Counted from the stretch's first letter, positions 35,705 through 46,336 are shown. The stretch: 64,000 nt of DNA from Litoribacterium kuwaitense (GCF_011058155.1 NZ_JAALFC010000002.1:1-64000), one strand, 5' to 3'. The notes: a model not told the origin generated them from the sequence alone. Program-made: numbers and translations.

Positions 35705-38074
35705 ATGCAGGAAGGTAGCGCAGCGATTTTACCTGATCAGGAAAATGAACTTAAGCAACAACCGTACAAGCGTATTGGCTCACTCGTTTCACACACTTTT
35801 CATCAACAAGAAGCGTTAGAGTTACAATGTGAGCACGGTTTCGTCTCGGTCCTGTTTTATCGCGATGACATCGTACGTATTTTAATGAACCCGAAAGAAA
35901 CGCCTCAGAAACAGTCTACGCTCGCTGTTGTAAAGGAACGAGAAAACGTCGAGCTGACCTTAACAGAGAATGAGCATAACCTAACGCTGTCGAGCAGTAA
36001 GCTCACGCTTAACATCAATCGTGCTCCTGTGACAATTGCAATCTACGATCAAGATGGGCGTGTGCTTGTAGAAGAGACAGAGCATGGGATGGCATTTAAC
36101 AGTAAACAAGAAGTGATTAGTTTTAAAAAGATGGACGCTAATGACCATTTTTATGGTTTTGGGGAAAAGACGAGCTTTTTAGATAAGCGCGGCGAAAAAA
36201 TGACGATGTGGAATACTGATGTGTTTGCACCGCATAACCCTGAAATTGACGCGCTTTATCAGTCGATCCCTTACTTTATGACGATTCGCAACGGTCAGGC
36301 GCACGGTATCTTTTTGGACAATCCAGCGAAAACCGTTTTTGATATGAAATCATCGACTGAGCAATATTCCATGAAAGCAGAGCGAGGGCAGCTTGACTAC
36401 TACATTTTTGCCGGTCCGACACCAAAGGATGTGCTTGAGCAGTATACAGCGATTACGGGGAAAATGCCGTTACCGCCAAAGTGGGCATTAGGATATCATC
36501 AATCACGCTACAGCTATAAAAATGAGCAAGAAGTGCGAGCGCTCGTGCAAACATTTAAGGAAAAAAGGATTCCGTTAGATGCCATTTATTTAGATATTCA
36601 TTATATGGATGGCTACCGTGTCTTTACGTTTGATGAAGACCGTTTTCCAAATCCGAAGCAACTGATGCAGGAGTTGAAAGACGAAGGCATTCACGTCGTT
36701 CCGATCGTTGACCCCGGCGTTAAAGAAGACCCAGAGTACTTTGTATATCAAGAAGGGGTTAAAGACGATCATTTCTGTAAATACATTGATGGGACCATAT
36801 ATCACGGCGACGTTTGGCCGGGCAACAGCGCCTTTCCTGATTTTACAAAAGCAGAAGTACGAAAATGGTGGGGCGACAACCATACATTTTACACCGATTT
36901 AGGCATTGAAGGTGTATGGAATGATATGAACGAGCCGGCTGTGTTTAATGAAACGAAAACGATGGATGTCAAAGTCGTACATGACAACGATGGTGATCCG
37001 CAAACGCATGGTGAGCTCCACAACTTATACGGATTTTTAATGGGGAAAGCGACGCATGAAGGTTTGAAAGAACAAATTAACGGCAAACGTCCATTCTTAT
37101 TAACGCGGGCAGGGTTTGCTGGTGTACAACGGTATGCGACCGTATGGACTGGGGACAACCGTAGTTTCTGGGAACACTTACAGATGGCATTACCGATGTG
37201 TATGAATTTAGGTGTATCAGGAGTTCCTTTCTGTGGACCGGATGTCGGCGGATTTGCCCACGATACGAATGGTCAACTGCTCGCACGCTGGACGCAGTTC
37301 GGTACTTTCACACCCTATTTTAGAAATCATAGTGAATTACATTCGCTCCCACAAGAACCTTGGCAATTCGGTGAAACGTATGAAAAAGTCATCAAAAAGT
37401 ATATTGAGCAACGTTATGTATGGATGCCATACTTGTATACGTTATTTCAAGAAGCGAGTGTGACTGGAACGCCCGTTATGCGCCCATTAGTCCTCGAGTA
37501 CCCGAATGATAAACATACGTTTAACTTGTCTGATCAGTTTATGATCGGCTCCGATGTCATCGTCGCACCGATTTTAACCCCGGATACGTATCATCGGGTT
37601 GTGTACTTGCCAGAAGGTCGATGGGTCAACTACTGGACGAACGAAAAGTTAGAAGGCGGCAAGCATCACCTCGTCGAAGCGCCTTTAGATACCTTGCCAA
37701 TCTTTGTCAAAGAAGGCGCAGTTATCACACATGGAGCAGTCAAGCGCTCTACGGAAACAAAAGAAGAACAGCTTACTGTTCATGTGTATCCAAAAGAAGG
37801 CGAAACTTCAACTTTCACGTATTACGAAGATGACGGCAGAACGTACGGCTATGAATCTGGCGAGTTTTATACGTGTAAGATCGAGGCGGCAATTGACAAC
37901 GAGCAGGTAAACATAACGATGAATGTAGAGAATGACGGCTATCAGCCTGATTGGAAAGCGGTGAAATTCATCGTACATGGTGTCGCAGATCATGTGAAAG
38001 TGACAGTGGATGGAAAGGAACAAGTGACAGAAGTGAACGCAAAAGGTTGTGTTCAAACGAATTTACAGCGATAA
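35705..38074 (+). CDS. GH31 alpha-glucosidase
   Basis: This 789-aa cytoplasmic enzyme (no signal peptide) has an N-terminal beta-sandwich (about 1-240), the GH31 barrel (about 255-600) and a C-terminal beta domain. The nucleophile Asp is in GVWNDMNEPAVF, and the acid/base Asp is in TGDNRSFWEHL. It would split imported maltodextrins from the non-reducing end. It lies 28 nt after mdxG with GGAGGG upstream. Confidence 0.92.
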   Translation: MQEGSAAILPDQENELKQQPYKRIGSLVSHTFHQQEALELQCEHGFVSVLFYRDDIVRILMNPKETPQKQSTLAVVKERENVELTLTENEHNLTLSSSKLTLNINRAPVTIAIYDQDGRVLVEETEHGMAFNSKQEVISFKKMDANDHFYGFGEKTSFLDKRGEKMTMWNTDVFAPHNPEIDALYQSIPYFMTIRNGQAHGIFLDNPAKTVFDMKSSTEQYSMKAERGQLDYYIFAGPTPKDVLEQYTAITGKMPLPPKWALGYHQSRYSYKNEQEVRALVQTFKEKRIPLDAIYLDIHYMDGYRVFTFDEDRFPNPKQLMQELKDEGIHVVPIVDPGVKEDPEYFVYQEGVKDDHFCKYIDGTIYHGDVWPGNSAFPDFTKAEVRKWWGDNHTFYTDLGIEGVWNDMNEPAVFNETKTMDVKVVHDNDGDPQTHGELHNLYGFLMGKATHEGLKEQINGKRPFLLTRAGFAGVQRYATVWTGDNRSFWEHLQMALPMCMNLGVSGVPFCGPDVGGFAHDTNGQLLARWTQFGTFTPYFRNHSELHSLPQEPWQFGETYEKVIKKYIEQRYVWMPYLYTLFQEASVTGTPVMRPLVLEYPNDKHTFNLSDQFMIGSDVIVAPILTPDTYHRVVYLPEGRWVNYWTNEKLEGGKHHLVEAPLDTLPIFVKEGAVITHGAVKRSTETKEEQLTVHVYPKEGETSTFTYYEDDGRTYGYESGEFYTCKIEAAIDNEQVNITMNVENDGYQPDWKAVKFIVHGVADHVKVTVDGKEQVTEVNAKGCVQTNLQR

Positions 38075-38095
38075 CAGAGCCACCTGACATCAAAC

Positions 38096-38146
38096 AGACA
38101 GCCCTCTTTGTAGCGAAAGCTGACAAATGGGGACTGTCTTTTTCTC
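38096..38146 (+). terminator. Terminator of the maltodextrin operon
   Basis: AGACAGCCC-type 5' arm pairs with the GGGG..CTGTCT 3' arm, with an inner AGC-GAAA-GCT stem, followed by TTTTTCT. Confidence 0.75.
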
Positions 38147-38426
38147 GTTCAATCCACAGCATACCCGTAAAATTTGCCGAGCTTTTTATATCTCCAAATT
38201 GATGTTACCATCTATAATTGGAAAAAACCTACGAAACTACTTCACTTTGATGAAGAGGCACCTTATGCAAAAGGGCGACTTCTGGGGAGAACTATGCAAG
38301 AAGCACATTAAACGTTGCACCAAACACTTTTATGGTGCGATCATCGTGAAGGCCAAAAAAGCGAAATAAAGGCTTCCAGGGGTCTGAGAAGCTGAGGGAT
38401 CTGTGTTCCAAGCTGCTTTCATCAAA
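38147..38426. other. Region between the convergent GH31 and iolR genes
   Basis: These 280 nt contain only short frames (for example KKHIKRCTKHFYGAIIVK near 38300) with no recognised match and no start signal. Possibly a gene remnant. Confidence 0.35.
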
Positions 38427-39212
38427 TCAGTCTTCATCATTAGATATCATAGTGATATTTCTGTCGTTATAATAAGTAATGTACTCTGGAGGGATTTCAT
38501 TGGAAATCATACAGTTTGGCGAATCAGCTCTGGCGACTTGGTGAATGCCTCGTTTGTTGAATTTTTCTTTCTCAACCATCAAAACCCATTCCGAAGACAT
38601 CTCTTGAATCTTTTTGTAGATATAGGCACTAATCATGTGATTCACTGTTAGCCCTGCCGTGAGGTCTACTCCTGTTACACTTGTAAAAGCTTTATTGACG
38701 AAGATGCCTTTAAAATACTCATCTACTTTTTCAGAGCTTGTGGAAATCATGCCTTCGTTATAAACAATCTCTCCACCAATGAAGAAAACTTTTGTGTTGC
38801 AGGCAACCAATTCATATAAAGCATTAATATTATTAGTAACAACGGTAATTTGGCTAAGTTCTTTTAATTTTTTTGCTAAAAAGTAACAAGTGGCTCCAGA
38901 GCCTAAAAAAATGGTATCACCTTTATCAATTTGTGTCAGAGCAAGCTCTGCAATCGATTTCTTAATATCCGCATTCTCTATTTTTGTGCTGTATACTTGA
39001 GATAATGTTTCTTCTTCATTTTCTTCTGGACCACGTGAAAGAATAGCTCCCCCAAACGTTTTTTTCAAAAACCCTTCTTCTTGTAACTTATCTAAATCCT
39101 TCCTTATTGTCACACTGCTTACATTCAGCATTTCCGTTAAAGATGATGTATTTATACTTTTTTTGTCAACCAATAAATTTTTAATTGTTTCTAATCGTTC
39201 TTCAGGTAACAT
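38427..39212 (-). CDS. iolR: DeoR-family repressor of inositol catabolism
   Basis: This 261-aa DeoR-type regulator has an N-terminal winged HTH (LTEMLNVSSVTIRKDLDKL) and the DeoRC sugar-phosphate sensing domain (DTIFLGSGATCYFLAKKL, VVTNNINALYEL). It is divergent from the iol operon across 380 nt, as in other Bacillaceae. The known effector of IolR is 2-deoxy-5-keto-gluconate-6-phosphate, the product of IolC, which is encoded in this operon. Confidence 0.88.
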   Translation of the reverse strand: MLPEERLETIKNLLVDKKSINTSSLTEMLNVSSVTIRKDLDKLQEEGFLKKTFGGAILSRGPEENEEETLSQVYSTKIENADIKKSIAELALTQIDKGDTIFLGSGATCYFLAKKLKELSQITVVTNNINALYELVACNTKVFFIGGEIVYNEGMISTSSEKVDEYFKGIFVNKAFTSVTGVDLTAGLTVNHMISAYIYKKIQEMSSEWVLMVEKEKFNKRGIHQVARADSPNCMISNEIPPEYITYYNDRNITMISNDED

Positions 39213-39496
39213 AAGTGAACTCCTTTTTCCTTGAAAAATGATGAATTACTTAACATTAAAACACAAACGAAACTAAAAATAAATATAGTAAACAAAAAAT
39301 AAACTCATTGTATCGTCTGTCATAGACAATTAAATATCCTTGTTAAAGTAAACTATTGAACATGACTGAATTAAAAGTAGTCATTAGGTAAGCTTTTAAA
39401 AGAAAGCGGGCTAGAAAAACAGTCTAACCTGATGAAAATAAAAGAAACAAAAAGAAAATAAGCATCTGATAAAAGTAAATAAAAATAAATTATATA

Positions 39497-39525
39497 TTGA
39501 CTTTAGAAAATAAAAATAATAAAGT
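39497..39525 (+). promoter_or_regulatory. Possible promoter of the iol operon
   Basis: TTGACT (39497-39502) and TAAAGT (39520-39525) are 17 bp apart, in a very AT-rich 380-nt divergent region. The region has several A-rich repeats (AAGAAACAAAAAGAAAATA) that could be IolR sites. The -10 is weak. Confidence 0.45.
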
Positions 39526-39595
39526 GAAATCAAAGTTAAAGAGTTGAAACTTTTTAATTTTATATTTTATTGCAGGACATGTTAGGGGGAATTTG

Positions 39596-40627
39596 ATGAA
39601 ACGAGTAAAAGTTGGGATTGTCGGTTTAGGAAGATTGGGAATGGATCACGCCAAAAACATTGCATTTAATATCCCTAATGCAGAATTAACGGCAGCCTGT
39701 AGCATTTCCGAAGAAGAAGTCGCATATGTGCAAAAACATTGGTCAATTCCGTATGGATACACAAATTACGATGACATGCTGCAAAATAAAGAAATTGATG
39801 CGATTGCCATTGTCTCTTCATCACCTGAGCATTGTAGTCAAATTGAGAAAGCATTAGACGCTGGTTATCATGTCTTTTCCGAGAAGCCATTAGGTACAAC
39901 TGTTGAAGAATGCAAAATTGCTGAAAAAGCTGTTGAAAGAAATCCGGATAAAGTATTTATGCTCGGATTTATGAGAAGATATGATCCTTCTTATGAATAT
40001 GCAAAAAGAAAAATTACAGAAGGGGCAATCGGAAAGCCCATACTAGTCAAAGCAACAAGTATTGATCCCGAAGACACGATTGATGGTGCAATTAGATTTG
40101 CTGAGTCTAGCGGTGGGTTGTTTATTGATATGACTGTTCATGACATCGATTTAGCAAGATGGTTTTTAGAATCAGATGTCAAAAATATCTACTCGATTGG
40201 CGGCTGTTATTTACATAAAGAATTTGCGGCATATGGAGATGGGGATAATGTTGCATCATTAATGCATTTTGAAAATGGTGCTATGGCTATGTTTCACTCC
40301 GGAAGAAATGCACCACATGGGTATCATGTAGAAACCGAAATTGTAGGAACTCATGGCACACTGAGAATTGGTTCGGTCCCGCAGAAAAATGAAGTCATGA
40401 TTTTTGATAGCCATGGGGCGCGCAAGGAATGTGTATCAGGATTTCCGGAAAGATTTAAAGCAGCCTATCGTTTAGAAGTTGAAGAATTTATTCATTGTAT
40501 TCTTGAGGAGCGGAAGCCTTCTATTTCTGTGTATGACGGCACGAAGGCGACAGAGGTTGCTTTTGCTGCTACAGAATCATTTCGGCAGAATACGTTAGTG
40601 ACATTGAAAGCGGAAGAAGTTCTTTAA
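39596..40627 (+). CDS. iolG: Inositol 2-dehydrogenase (Gfo/Idh/MocA)
   Basis: This 343-aa NAD-dependent dehydrogenase oxidises myo-inositol to 2-keto-myo-inositol, the first step. The Rossmann start VGIVGLGRLGMDHA, the EKPLG motif, and the catalytic helix MTVHDIDLARWFL (Asp and His) are all present. ATG 39596 is preferred over TTG 39593, with AGGGGG 6 nt upstream. It leads the iolG-C-J-D-E-B-T cluster. Related enzymes for scyllo-inositol (IolX/IolW) cannot be excluded. Confidence 0.87.
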   Translation: MKRVKVGIVGLGRLGMDHAKNIAFNIPNAELTAACSISEEEVAYVQKHWSIPYGYTNYDDMLQNKEIDAIAIVSSSPEHCSQIEKALDAGYHVFSEKPLGTTVEECKIAEKAVERNPDKVFMLGFMRRYDPSYEYAKRKITEGAIGKPILVKATSIDPEDTIDGAIRFAESSGGLFIDMTVHDIDLARWFLESDVKNIYSIGGCYLHKEFAAYGDGDNVASLMHFENGAMAMFHSGRNAPHGYHVETEIVGTHGTLRIGSVPQKNEVMIFDSHGARKECVSGFPERFKAAYRLEVEEFIHCILEERKPSISVYDGTKATEVAFAATESFRQNTLVTLKAEEVL

Positions 40628-40641
40628 GTTCAATACCAGTT

Positions 40642-40692
40642 TGTAAACGTTGATTTATGTCTAAATGTAAACGTATTCAAAAAGCGGTTTCA
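40642..40692. promoter_or_regulatory. Cluster of cre-like sites between iolG and iolC
   Basis: TGTAAACGTTGATT (40642-40655), TGTAAACGTATTCA (40666-40679) and AAAAAGCGGTTTCA (40679-40692) each match the CcpA box with one or two mismatches. This may be a site of glucose repression inside the operon. Confidence 0.45.
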
Positions 40693-40760
40693 AAATAGCT
40701 GATGAGCTGAAAAATCATCTGACTCCAGCTTGTGTAAAATATGGCCAAAGGATGAACGAC

Positions 40761-41756
40761 ATGAGTTTGATTACATTTCAGAATAACCGAAAGCTTGATC
40801 TCATTCCTATGGGAAGAATAGGCGTTGACCTTAACGCAGTTGAGGTCAATCGCCCCATTGAAGAAGTCGTCACTTTTAAAAAAACAGTGGGAGGCTCCCC
40901 GGCAAACATCGCTATTGGCGCCTCTCGACTTGGTTTAAATGTTGGGTTTATTGGCCAAGTCTCTGCTGACGGTTTAGGCCGGTTCTGTAGAATTACGATG
41001 GAAAAAGAGAACGTAGATACGACACATATTTTGATAGATCAATCTGGAAGAATGAATGGATTAGCACTGACAGAGATTATTAGTCCGTCTGAATGTCAAA
41101 GCATTCTCTACCGTGACGGCGTTGCCGATCTGTATATGAAGCCTGAAGATATTCAACGAGAATATATCGAACAATCCAAGATATTACTTATTTCTGGAAC
41201 TGCTTTAGCGCAAAGCCCTTCGCGCGAAGCGACCTTGCAAGCAATTGAATATGCTACTGAATCAAAAACGAAAATCATTTTTGAATTGGATTACCGCGCT
41301 TACTCCTGGCAGTCAAAAGAAGAAACGGCTCATTATTATCAACGAGTAGCGGCTGCCTCCGATATTATTTTAGGGACAGAAGATGAGTATCGTGCTCTAA
41401 CCGGAACCAAAGATCATTCTGAACTGGATAAAAGTCTTGTAGCGAGGCAGATGTTAGCGAAAGGGTCTGAACTAGTCATCATTAAGCAAGGGTCAGACGG
41501 ATCGATCGGATATGCAAAGGACGAAGAAGTCATTCAAGTCAAACCTTTTCGTACTCAAGTGCTTAAAACGCAAGGAGCTGGAGATGCATACGCGGCCGGA
41601 TTAATTTGTGGATTAATTAACGGTTGGTCAATAAAAAATGCTATGGAATATGGAAGTGCTACTGCGTCTATTGTCGTTTCTAGAAATTCATGCTCAGAAG
41701 CCATGCCTACAAATGATGAGGTGATCGCAAAAATGGAAACGAGTAAAACGACATAG
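40761..41756 (+). CDS. iolC: 5-dehydro-2-deoxygluconokinase
   Basis: This 331-aa PfkB-family kinase phosphorylates 2-deoxy-5-keto-gluconate. It has GGSPANIAIGASRLGL (substrate binding, about 45-60) and the PfkB signature TQGAGDAYAAGLICGL with the catalytic Asp near residue 275. ATG 40761 is chosen over 40752 because AAAGG is 9 nt away from it. Confidence 0.92.
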   Translation: MSLITFQNNRKLDLIPMGRIGVDLNAVEVNRPIEEVVTFKKTVGGSPANIAIGASRLGLNVGFIGQVSADGLGRFCRITMEKENVDTTHILIDQSGRMNGLALTEIISPSECQSILYRDGVADLYMKPEDIQREYIEQSKILLISGTALAQSPSREATLQAIEYATESKTKIIFELDYRAYSWQSKEETAHYYQRVAAASDIILGTEDEYRALTGTKDHSELDKSLVARQMLAKGSELVIIKQGSDGSIGYAKDEEVIQVKPFRTQVLKTQGAGDAYAAGLICGLINGWSIKNAMEYGSATASIVVSRNSCSEAMPTNDEVIAKMETSKTT

Positions 41757-41767
41757 GAGGACTTAAA

Positions 41768-42601
41768 GTGATCGCAGATTTTAACAAGATATTAAATAAG
41801 GCAGCGCAAAACAATTATGCATTGGCAGCTTTTAATGTTTTTGGTTATGAAGACGCGCATGCGGTCATTCAAGCTGCTGAAGACATGAATGCGCCAATTT
41901 TACTGGCAACAAATCAAGCAGCCATTGATCATATGCCTATTCAATGCTGGGGGCGACTGCTTAGGTCGTTAGCTGAAGATGCACACGTCCCTGTATCCAT
42001 TCATTTAGATCATGCGAAAGATTTTCAAACGGTTGCAGACGCAATTCATAGTGGCTATACCTCTGTTATGTATGACGGGTCTCATCTCCCGCTTCATGAA
42101 AATATAAAGAATACGAAAGAAATCACAAAAATGGCGCACGCCTTCAATGTACCTGTTGAAGGTGAAGTAGGCAAGCTTTCGTATGAAGACATCCCTGGTC
42201 AAGAGACTGAATTTACAGACCCTGAAGAGGCAAAGATATTCGTCGAGGAGACTGGCGTAGATTGGCTTGCTGTTTCGGTTGGAACAGTGCAAAGGATGGC
42301 AAAGCAAGAGGCTGAGATTCAGTTCCAGCGTTTAAAAGCCATTGAACAAATTGTAAAAACGCCCTTAGTCATTCACGGTTCTTCAGGAGTTACGAATCAT
42401 GATTTGAAAAAATTGATCCAAACAAAAGTTTCAAAGTTAAATATTGGGACGGCGCTAAGAGTTGCATTTGGTCATAGTTTGGCGAATCAAGTCGCAGCCT
42501 CTCCTCAAGAGTATGATCGATTAAAGTTATTTGCGGAACCAATGGACAGGGTTAAGGAAGAAGCATTAAATAAATTACATTTATTAGGTTTTAATAGTTG
42601 A
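41768..42601 (+). CDS. iolJ: 6-phospho-5-dehydro-2-deoxy-gluconate aldolase
   Basis: This 277-aa class II aldolase cleaves the IolC product to dihydroxyacetone phosphate and malonic semialdehyde. Zinc ligands are evident in SIHLDHAKD, VEGEVGKLS and LVIHGSSGV, with the NIGTALR phosphate loop. The start is GTG 41768 with AGGAGG upstream, 11 nt after iolC. Confidence 0.9.
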   Translation: MIADFNKILNKAAQNNYALAAFNVFGYEDAHAVIQAAEDMNAPILLATNQAAIDHMPIQCWGRLLRSLAEDAHVPVSIHLDHAKDFQTVADAIHSGYTSVMYDGSHLPLHENIKNTKEITKMAHAFNVPVEGEVGKLSYEDIPGQETEFTDPEEAKIFVEETGVDWLAVSVGTVQRMAKQEAEIQFQRLKAIEQIVKTPLVIHGSSGVTNHDLKKLIQTKVSKLNIGTALRVAFGHSLANQVAASPQEYDRLKLFAEPMDRVKEEALNKLHLLGFNS

Positions 42602-42619
42602 TTTGTTGTAGAGAGGAGA

Positions 42620-44487
42620 ATGACTTTGTCAACAGTTCGATTAACGATGGCTCAAGCATTAGTCAAATTCTTAGATCAACAGTATCTGAACATCGATGGC
42701 CAAGAATTTAAGTTTTTTAAAGGGGCTATGGGTATTTTTGGGCATGGAAATGTTCTTGGTCTAGGACAAGCACTTGAGCAGTATAAAGCAGATTTTCCGT
42801 TCTATCAGGGAAAAAACGAGCAAGAAATCGCACATACTGCAATGGCGTATGCGAAACAAAAAAGAAGAAGAGAAACGTTTGCTGTTACAGCGTCTATCGG
42901 TCCTGGCTCTGCAAACATGGTAACAGCGGCGGCGACAGCAACTGTGAATAGAATACCTGTACTGTTTTTACCATCGGACCATTTTGCTTCTAGACAGCCA
43001 GATCCAGTATTGCAGCAGGTTGAAAACGCTGGCGATTACACCCTCTCTGTCACGGATTCTTTTAAGCCTGTTAGTAAATATTGGGATCGAATTGTCCGAC
43101 CTGAACAGCTCATCTCGGCGTGCCTGCAGGCGATGAGGGTATTAACCGATCCAGCAGAAACAGGCGCGGTCACTTTAGCATTGCCACAAGACGTACAGGC
43201 AGAAGCCTATGATTATCCGAAGCATTTCTTTGAAAAAAGAGTCCATTTTCTTGAACGGCGACCAGCATCACAAAATGAATTGGAGCGGGCTGTTCGTTTA
43301 ATCAAAAATAAGAAAAAACCATTTATGATATGCGGCGGAGGCGTTCGCTATAGTGATGCTAGTGAGCAATTTAGAAGCTTCTCGGAAGCGTTTCATATTC
43401 CTTTTGGCGAAACGCAATCAGGGAAAGGAACGGTGGAATGGAATCATCCCCTTAATTTGGGAGGGGTTGGGATCTGTGGCACAAGAGCTTCGAACCGCAT
43501 TGCGAAAGACGCCGATTTAATTATCGCGGTAGGCACTCGGTTAAATGATTTCACGACGTCATCTAAATTGGCTTATGAAAACCCGGAGTGTGACGTTCTC
43601 TCAATCAATTTAAACACGCTCGATGCCAAAAAACTAAATGCTCATTCGGTCATCGCTGATGTCAAAGCAACGTTACAACAGTTAGAGGCGTCGCTAGCTC
43701 GCGAATATTATCAAGCGGGTTATGGTAATGAAATAAAAGATGCAAAAAAGAATGGGCTAAAGAAATGGATCGATTGAGTAGGTTATCAAGTGATGGAGGT
43801 TTGCATCAGACGCGCGTGATTACTGAGCTCAACCGCTGGCTTGACCCGAATTCTATTATCGTTTCCGCTTCTGGCAGTCTCCCTTCCGACCTTGAGAGGA
43901 TATGGAAACCGACTGCTCAAGATACATACCATTTAGAATATGGTTTTTCTTGTATGGGCTATGAAGTTCCAGGAGCGATGGGGGCTAAACTTGCTAATCC
44001 AGAGCAAGAAGTGTATGCCTTCGTAGGTGATGGCACATATCTCATGGGTCATACAGAGTTATATACAAGTATACAAGAAGGAGTGAAAATTAATATACTT
44101 CTTTTTGATAATCACGGCTATCAGTGTATTCACAATTTGCAACGTGCTCATGGGGTAGATAGCTTCGGAAATGAATTTCGCTTTCGGCAGGATCAAAACA
44201 AGCAGCTCTCAGGTGCGTATGCTCCGATTGATTTTGTTAAAAATGCCGAAAGCTATGGTGCTGTAGCTTATAAAGTAAATACGTTAGACGAGTTGAAAGA
44301 AGCCATTTCAAAAGCAAAAGAGGAAAAGGTATCGACTTTAATCCATATCTCTGTACTGCCAGGAACCATGACAGAAGGATACGAAAGTTTTTGGAATGTA
44401 GGCGTACCAGAAGTATCAGATAGCCATTCGATTCAGGAGTCTTTTGCGGAAGTAGAAAAAAATAGAAAAAAAGTGAAGTTTTTCTAA
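42620..44487 (+). pseudogene. iolD: 3D-trihydroxycyclohexane-1,2-dione hydrolase, split by one frameshift
   Basis: IolD is a thiamine-diphosphate enzyme of about 640 aa that opens the ring of the inositol intermediate. Here the first frame (42620-43777) covers the pyrimidine-binding and central domains and ends KKWID-stop. The second frame (43765-44487) carries the cofactor domain (FVGDGTYLMGHTELYTSIQE). Adding one G at GG 43767-43768 would fuse them as [11 protein letters not shown] into a normal protein. If the shift is real, myo-inositol could not be degraded through this operon. TTG 42626 is an alternative start with better ribosome-site spacing. Confidence 0.88.
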
Positions 44488-44503
44488 GAGAACGGGGGAG
44501 AAA

Positions 44504-45403
44504 ATGATCAAAGTAGAAAAAGTCAACATTGGCTGTGCGCCAATCAATTGGTCCAACGATGATGCTCCAGACATTGGAGGTCATCTGACATTTGAGCAAT
44601 GTATCAGTGAGATTGCCCTTGCAGGATATTCGGGGTGTGAGCTTGGGAGTAAATTTCCAAAAGAGACTTCAGATTTAAAGAAAGCGCTAAATCTAAGAAA
44701 CTTAGCTTTATGTAATGGTTGGTTCAGTGCATTCTTTACGACAGGGCCAAAAGAAAAAACAATAGAAGGCTTTATCAAGCATCGTGATTTTTTACACGAA
44801 ATGGGCGCAAAAGTGATTGGGGTTGGCGAAGTTGGGAGCACCGTACACGGAGACGAACATGTTCCTCTGTTTTCTGGCAGACCTTATTTAACAGAAGAGC
44901 AATTTACCGCTTTAGCCAATGGTTTAAATGAGTTAGGTCGGTTAGCAAAAGAGAAAGAAATGAAAATTGCCTTTCATTATCATATTGGTACTGGAATTGA
45001 AAATTTTTCAGAAATAAAAAAATTAATGGAACTCACCGATTCTGAGCTTGTCCACCTTTTGTTTGATACTGGACATGCAGCTGTAGCTGGAACGGATCCA
45101 CTAGATATTTTGCAACTGTATGGGGAGCGAATAAGTCACATCCATATAAAGGATGTTCGTTCAGAGGTTCTTAACGATACAAAACAGAATGATAGAAGCT
45201 TTATTGATGCGGTGAGAAAAGGTCTATTCACTGTCCCAGGTGATGGAGATGTCGTTGATATGAAGCGAGTATGTAACAAATTAAAAGACTTAGATTATAA
45301 AGGTTGGATCGTTGTAGAGGCTGAACAAGACCCTGAGAGAGCGAACCCTTTAGCGTATGCAATAAAAGCGAGATCATTTATTAAAACGCACCTTGGTATT
45401 TAA
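44504..45403 (+). CDS. iolE: 2-keto-myo-inositol dehydratase
   Basis: This 299-aa xylose-isomerase-like barrel enzyme removes water from 2-keto-myo-inositol. Recognisable segments are NIGCAPINWSNDDAP at the N-terminus, CNGWFSAFFT, FHYHIGTGIE, LLFDTGHAAVAG and VEAEQDP with metal-binding His/Asp/Glu. GGGGGAG precedes ATG 44504. Confidence 0.92.
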   Translation: MIKVEKVNIGCAPINWSNDDAPDIGGHLTFEQCISEIALAGYSGCELGSKFPKETSDLKKALNLRNLALCNGWFSAFFTTGPKEKTIEGFIKHRDFLHEMGAKVIGVGEVGSTVHGDEHVPLFSGRPYLTEEQFTALANGLNELGRLAKEKEMKIAFHYHIGTGIENFSEIKKLMELTDSELVHLLFDTGHAAVAGTDPLDILQLYGERISHIHIKDVRSEVLNDTKQNDRSFIDAVRKGLFTVPGDGDVVDMKRVCNKLKDLDYKGWIVVEAEQDPERANPLAYAIKARSFIKTHLGI

Positions 45404-45523
45404 ATAGTAAGTCTTGCATGGATTTCTTTGGTGATGGGGGGTGAAGCAATTCAATATGTGGTAAACGATGAATAGCATTGTTGAACAACTAGATTTCATT
45501 ATGACAAGAAAGGTGATTGTTTT

Positions 45524-46336
45524 ATGAATTTACAAGTTCAAAGTCAAAAACCTGATCAAGATGGACGAACGTTAGAGATCACCCCAGAAAATGCTGGTTG
45601 GGGGTATGTTGGGTTTGAAGTATATAAATTAGATAGGGGCATGACAACGACGAAAGAGACGTTTAATCGTGAAGTGTGTGTTGTCATTTTAAGTGGCAAA
45701 GCTAATGTCAGATCTAAACATGAAGCTTTTCTCAATATTGGCGAGCGGATGAGCGTTTTTGAATGGACACCTCCGTATTCAGTGTATATTCCCTCCGACG
45801 AAGAGTATAGTATTGAAGCCTTAACGCCATTGGAAGTGGCTATTTGTTCAGCTCCATGTCAAGGAAACCATGATGTCAGGCTGATTCAACCTTCAGATGT
45901 AGGGAAGGAGACGCGTGGATCGGGCGCTGTGACCAGACATATACACAATATTTTACCTGAAGACAAGCCTGCAGATCACTTGCTGGTTGTGGAAGTACTT
46001 ACGCCAGGAGGAAATTGGTCGGGGTTTCCTCCTCATAAGCACGACGAAAATAATCTACCGACAGAATCATATTTAGAAGAGACCTACTACCACAAAATAA
46101 ACCCTGAACAGGGCTTTGGCTATCAGAGAGTGTATACAAAAGATCGCACAATTGATGAGAATATGTGTATACGTCATGATGATGCAGTGCTTGTTCCAAA
46201 AGGGTATCATCCAGTAGCGTCACCCCCAGGATACGATGTATATTTTTTGAATGTGATGGCTGGTCCAGTTCGGACGTGGAGATTTACGAATGACCCAGAC
46301 CATGAGTGGTTTTTAGAACATAAAAAAGTGTATTAA
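45524..46336 (+). CDS. iolB: 5-deoxy-glucuronate isomerase
   Basis: This 270-aa double cupin isomerises 5-deoxy-glucuronate to 2-deoxy-5-keto-gluconate. The metal motif is WSGFPPHKHDENN...YLEETYY, and VPKGYHPVASPPGYDVYFLN closes the second cupin. Length and motifs match the family. It lies 120 nt after iolE, with AAAGGTG before the ATG. Confidence 0.93.
   Translation: MNLQVQSQKPDQDGRTLEITPENAGWGYVGFEVYKLDRGMTTTKETFNREVCVVILSGKANVRSKHEAFLNIGERMSVFEWTPPYSVYIPSDEEYSIEALTPLEVAICSAPCQGNHDVRLIQPSDVGKETRGSGAVTRHIHNILPEDKPADHLLVVEVLTPGGNWSGFPPHKHDENNLPTESYLEETYYHKINPEQGFGYQRVYTKDRTIDENMCIRHDDAVLVPKGYHPVASPPGYDVYFLNVMAGPVRTWRFTNDPDHEWFLEHKKVY

Noticed and set aside
43765-44487. iolD as a natural two-subunit enzyme with overlapping genes
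   Set aside because: IolD is a single polypeptide in the family, the second frame has no ribosome site, and one added G fuses the frames exactly at a conserved junction.
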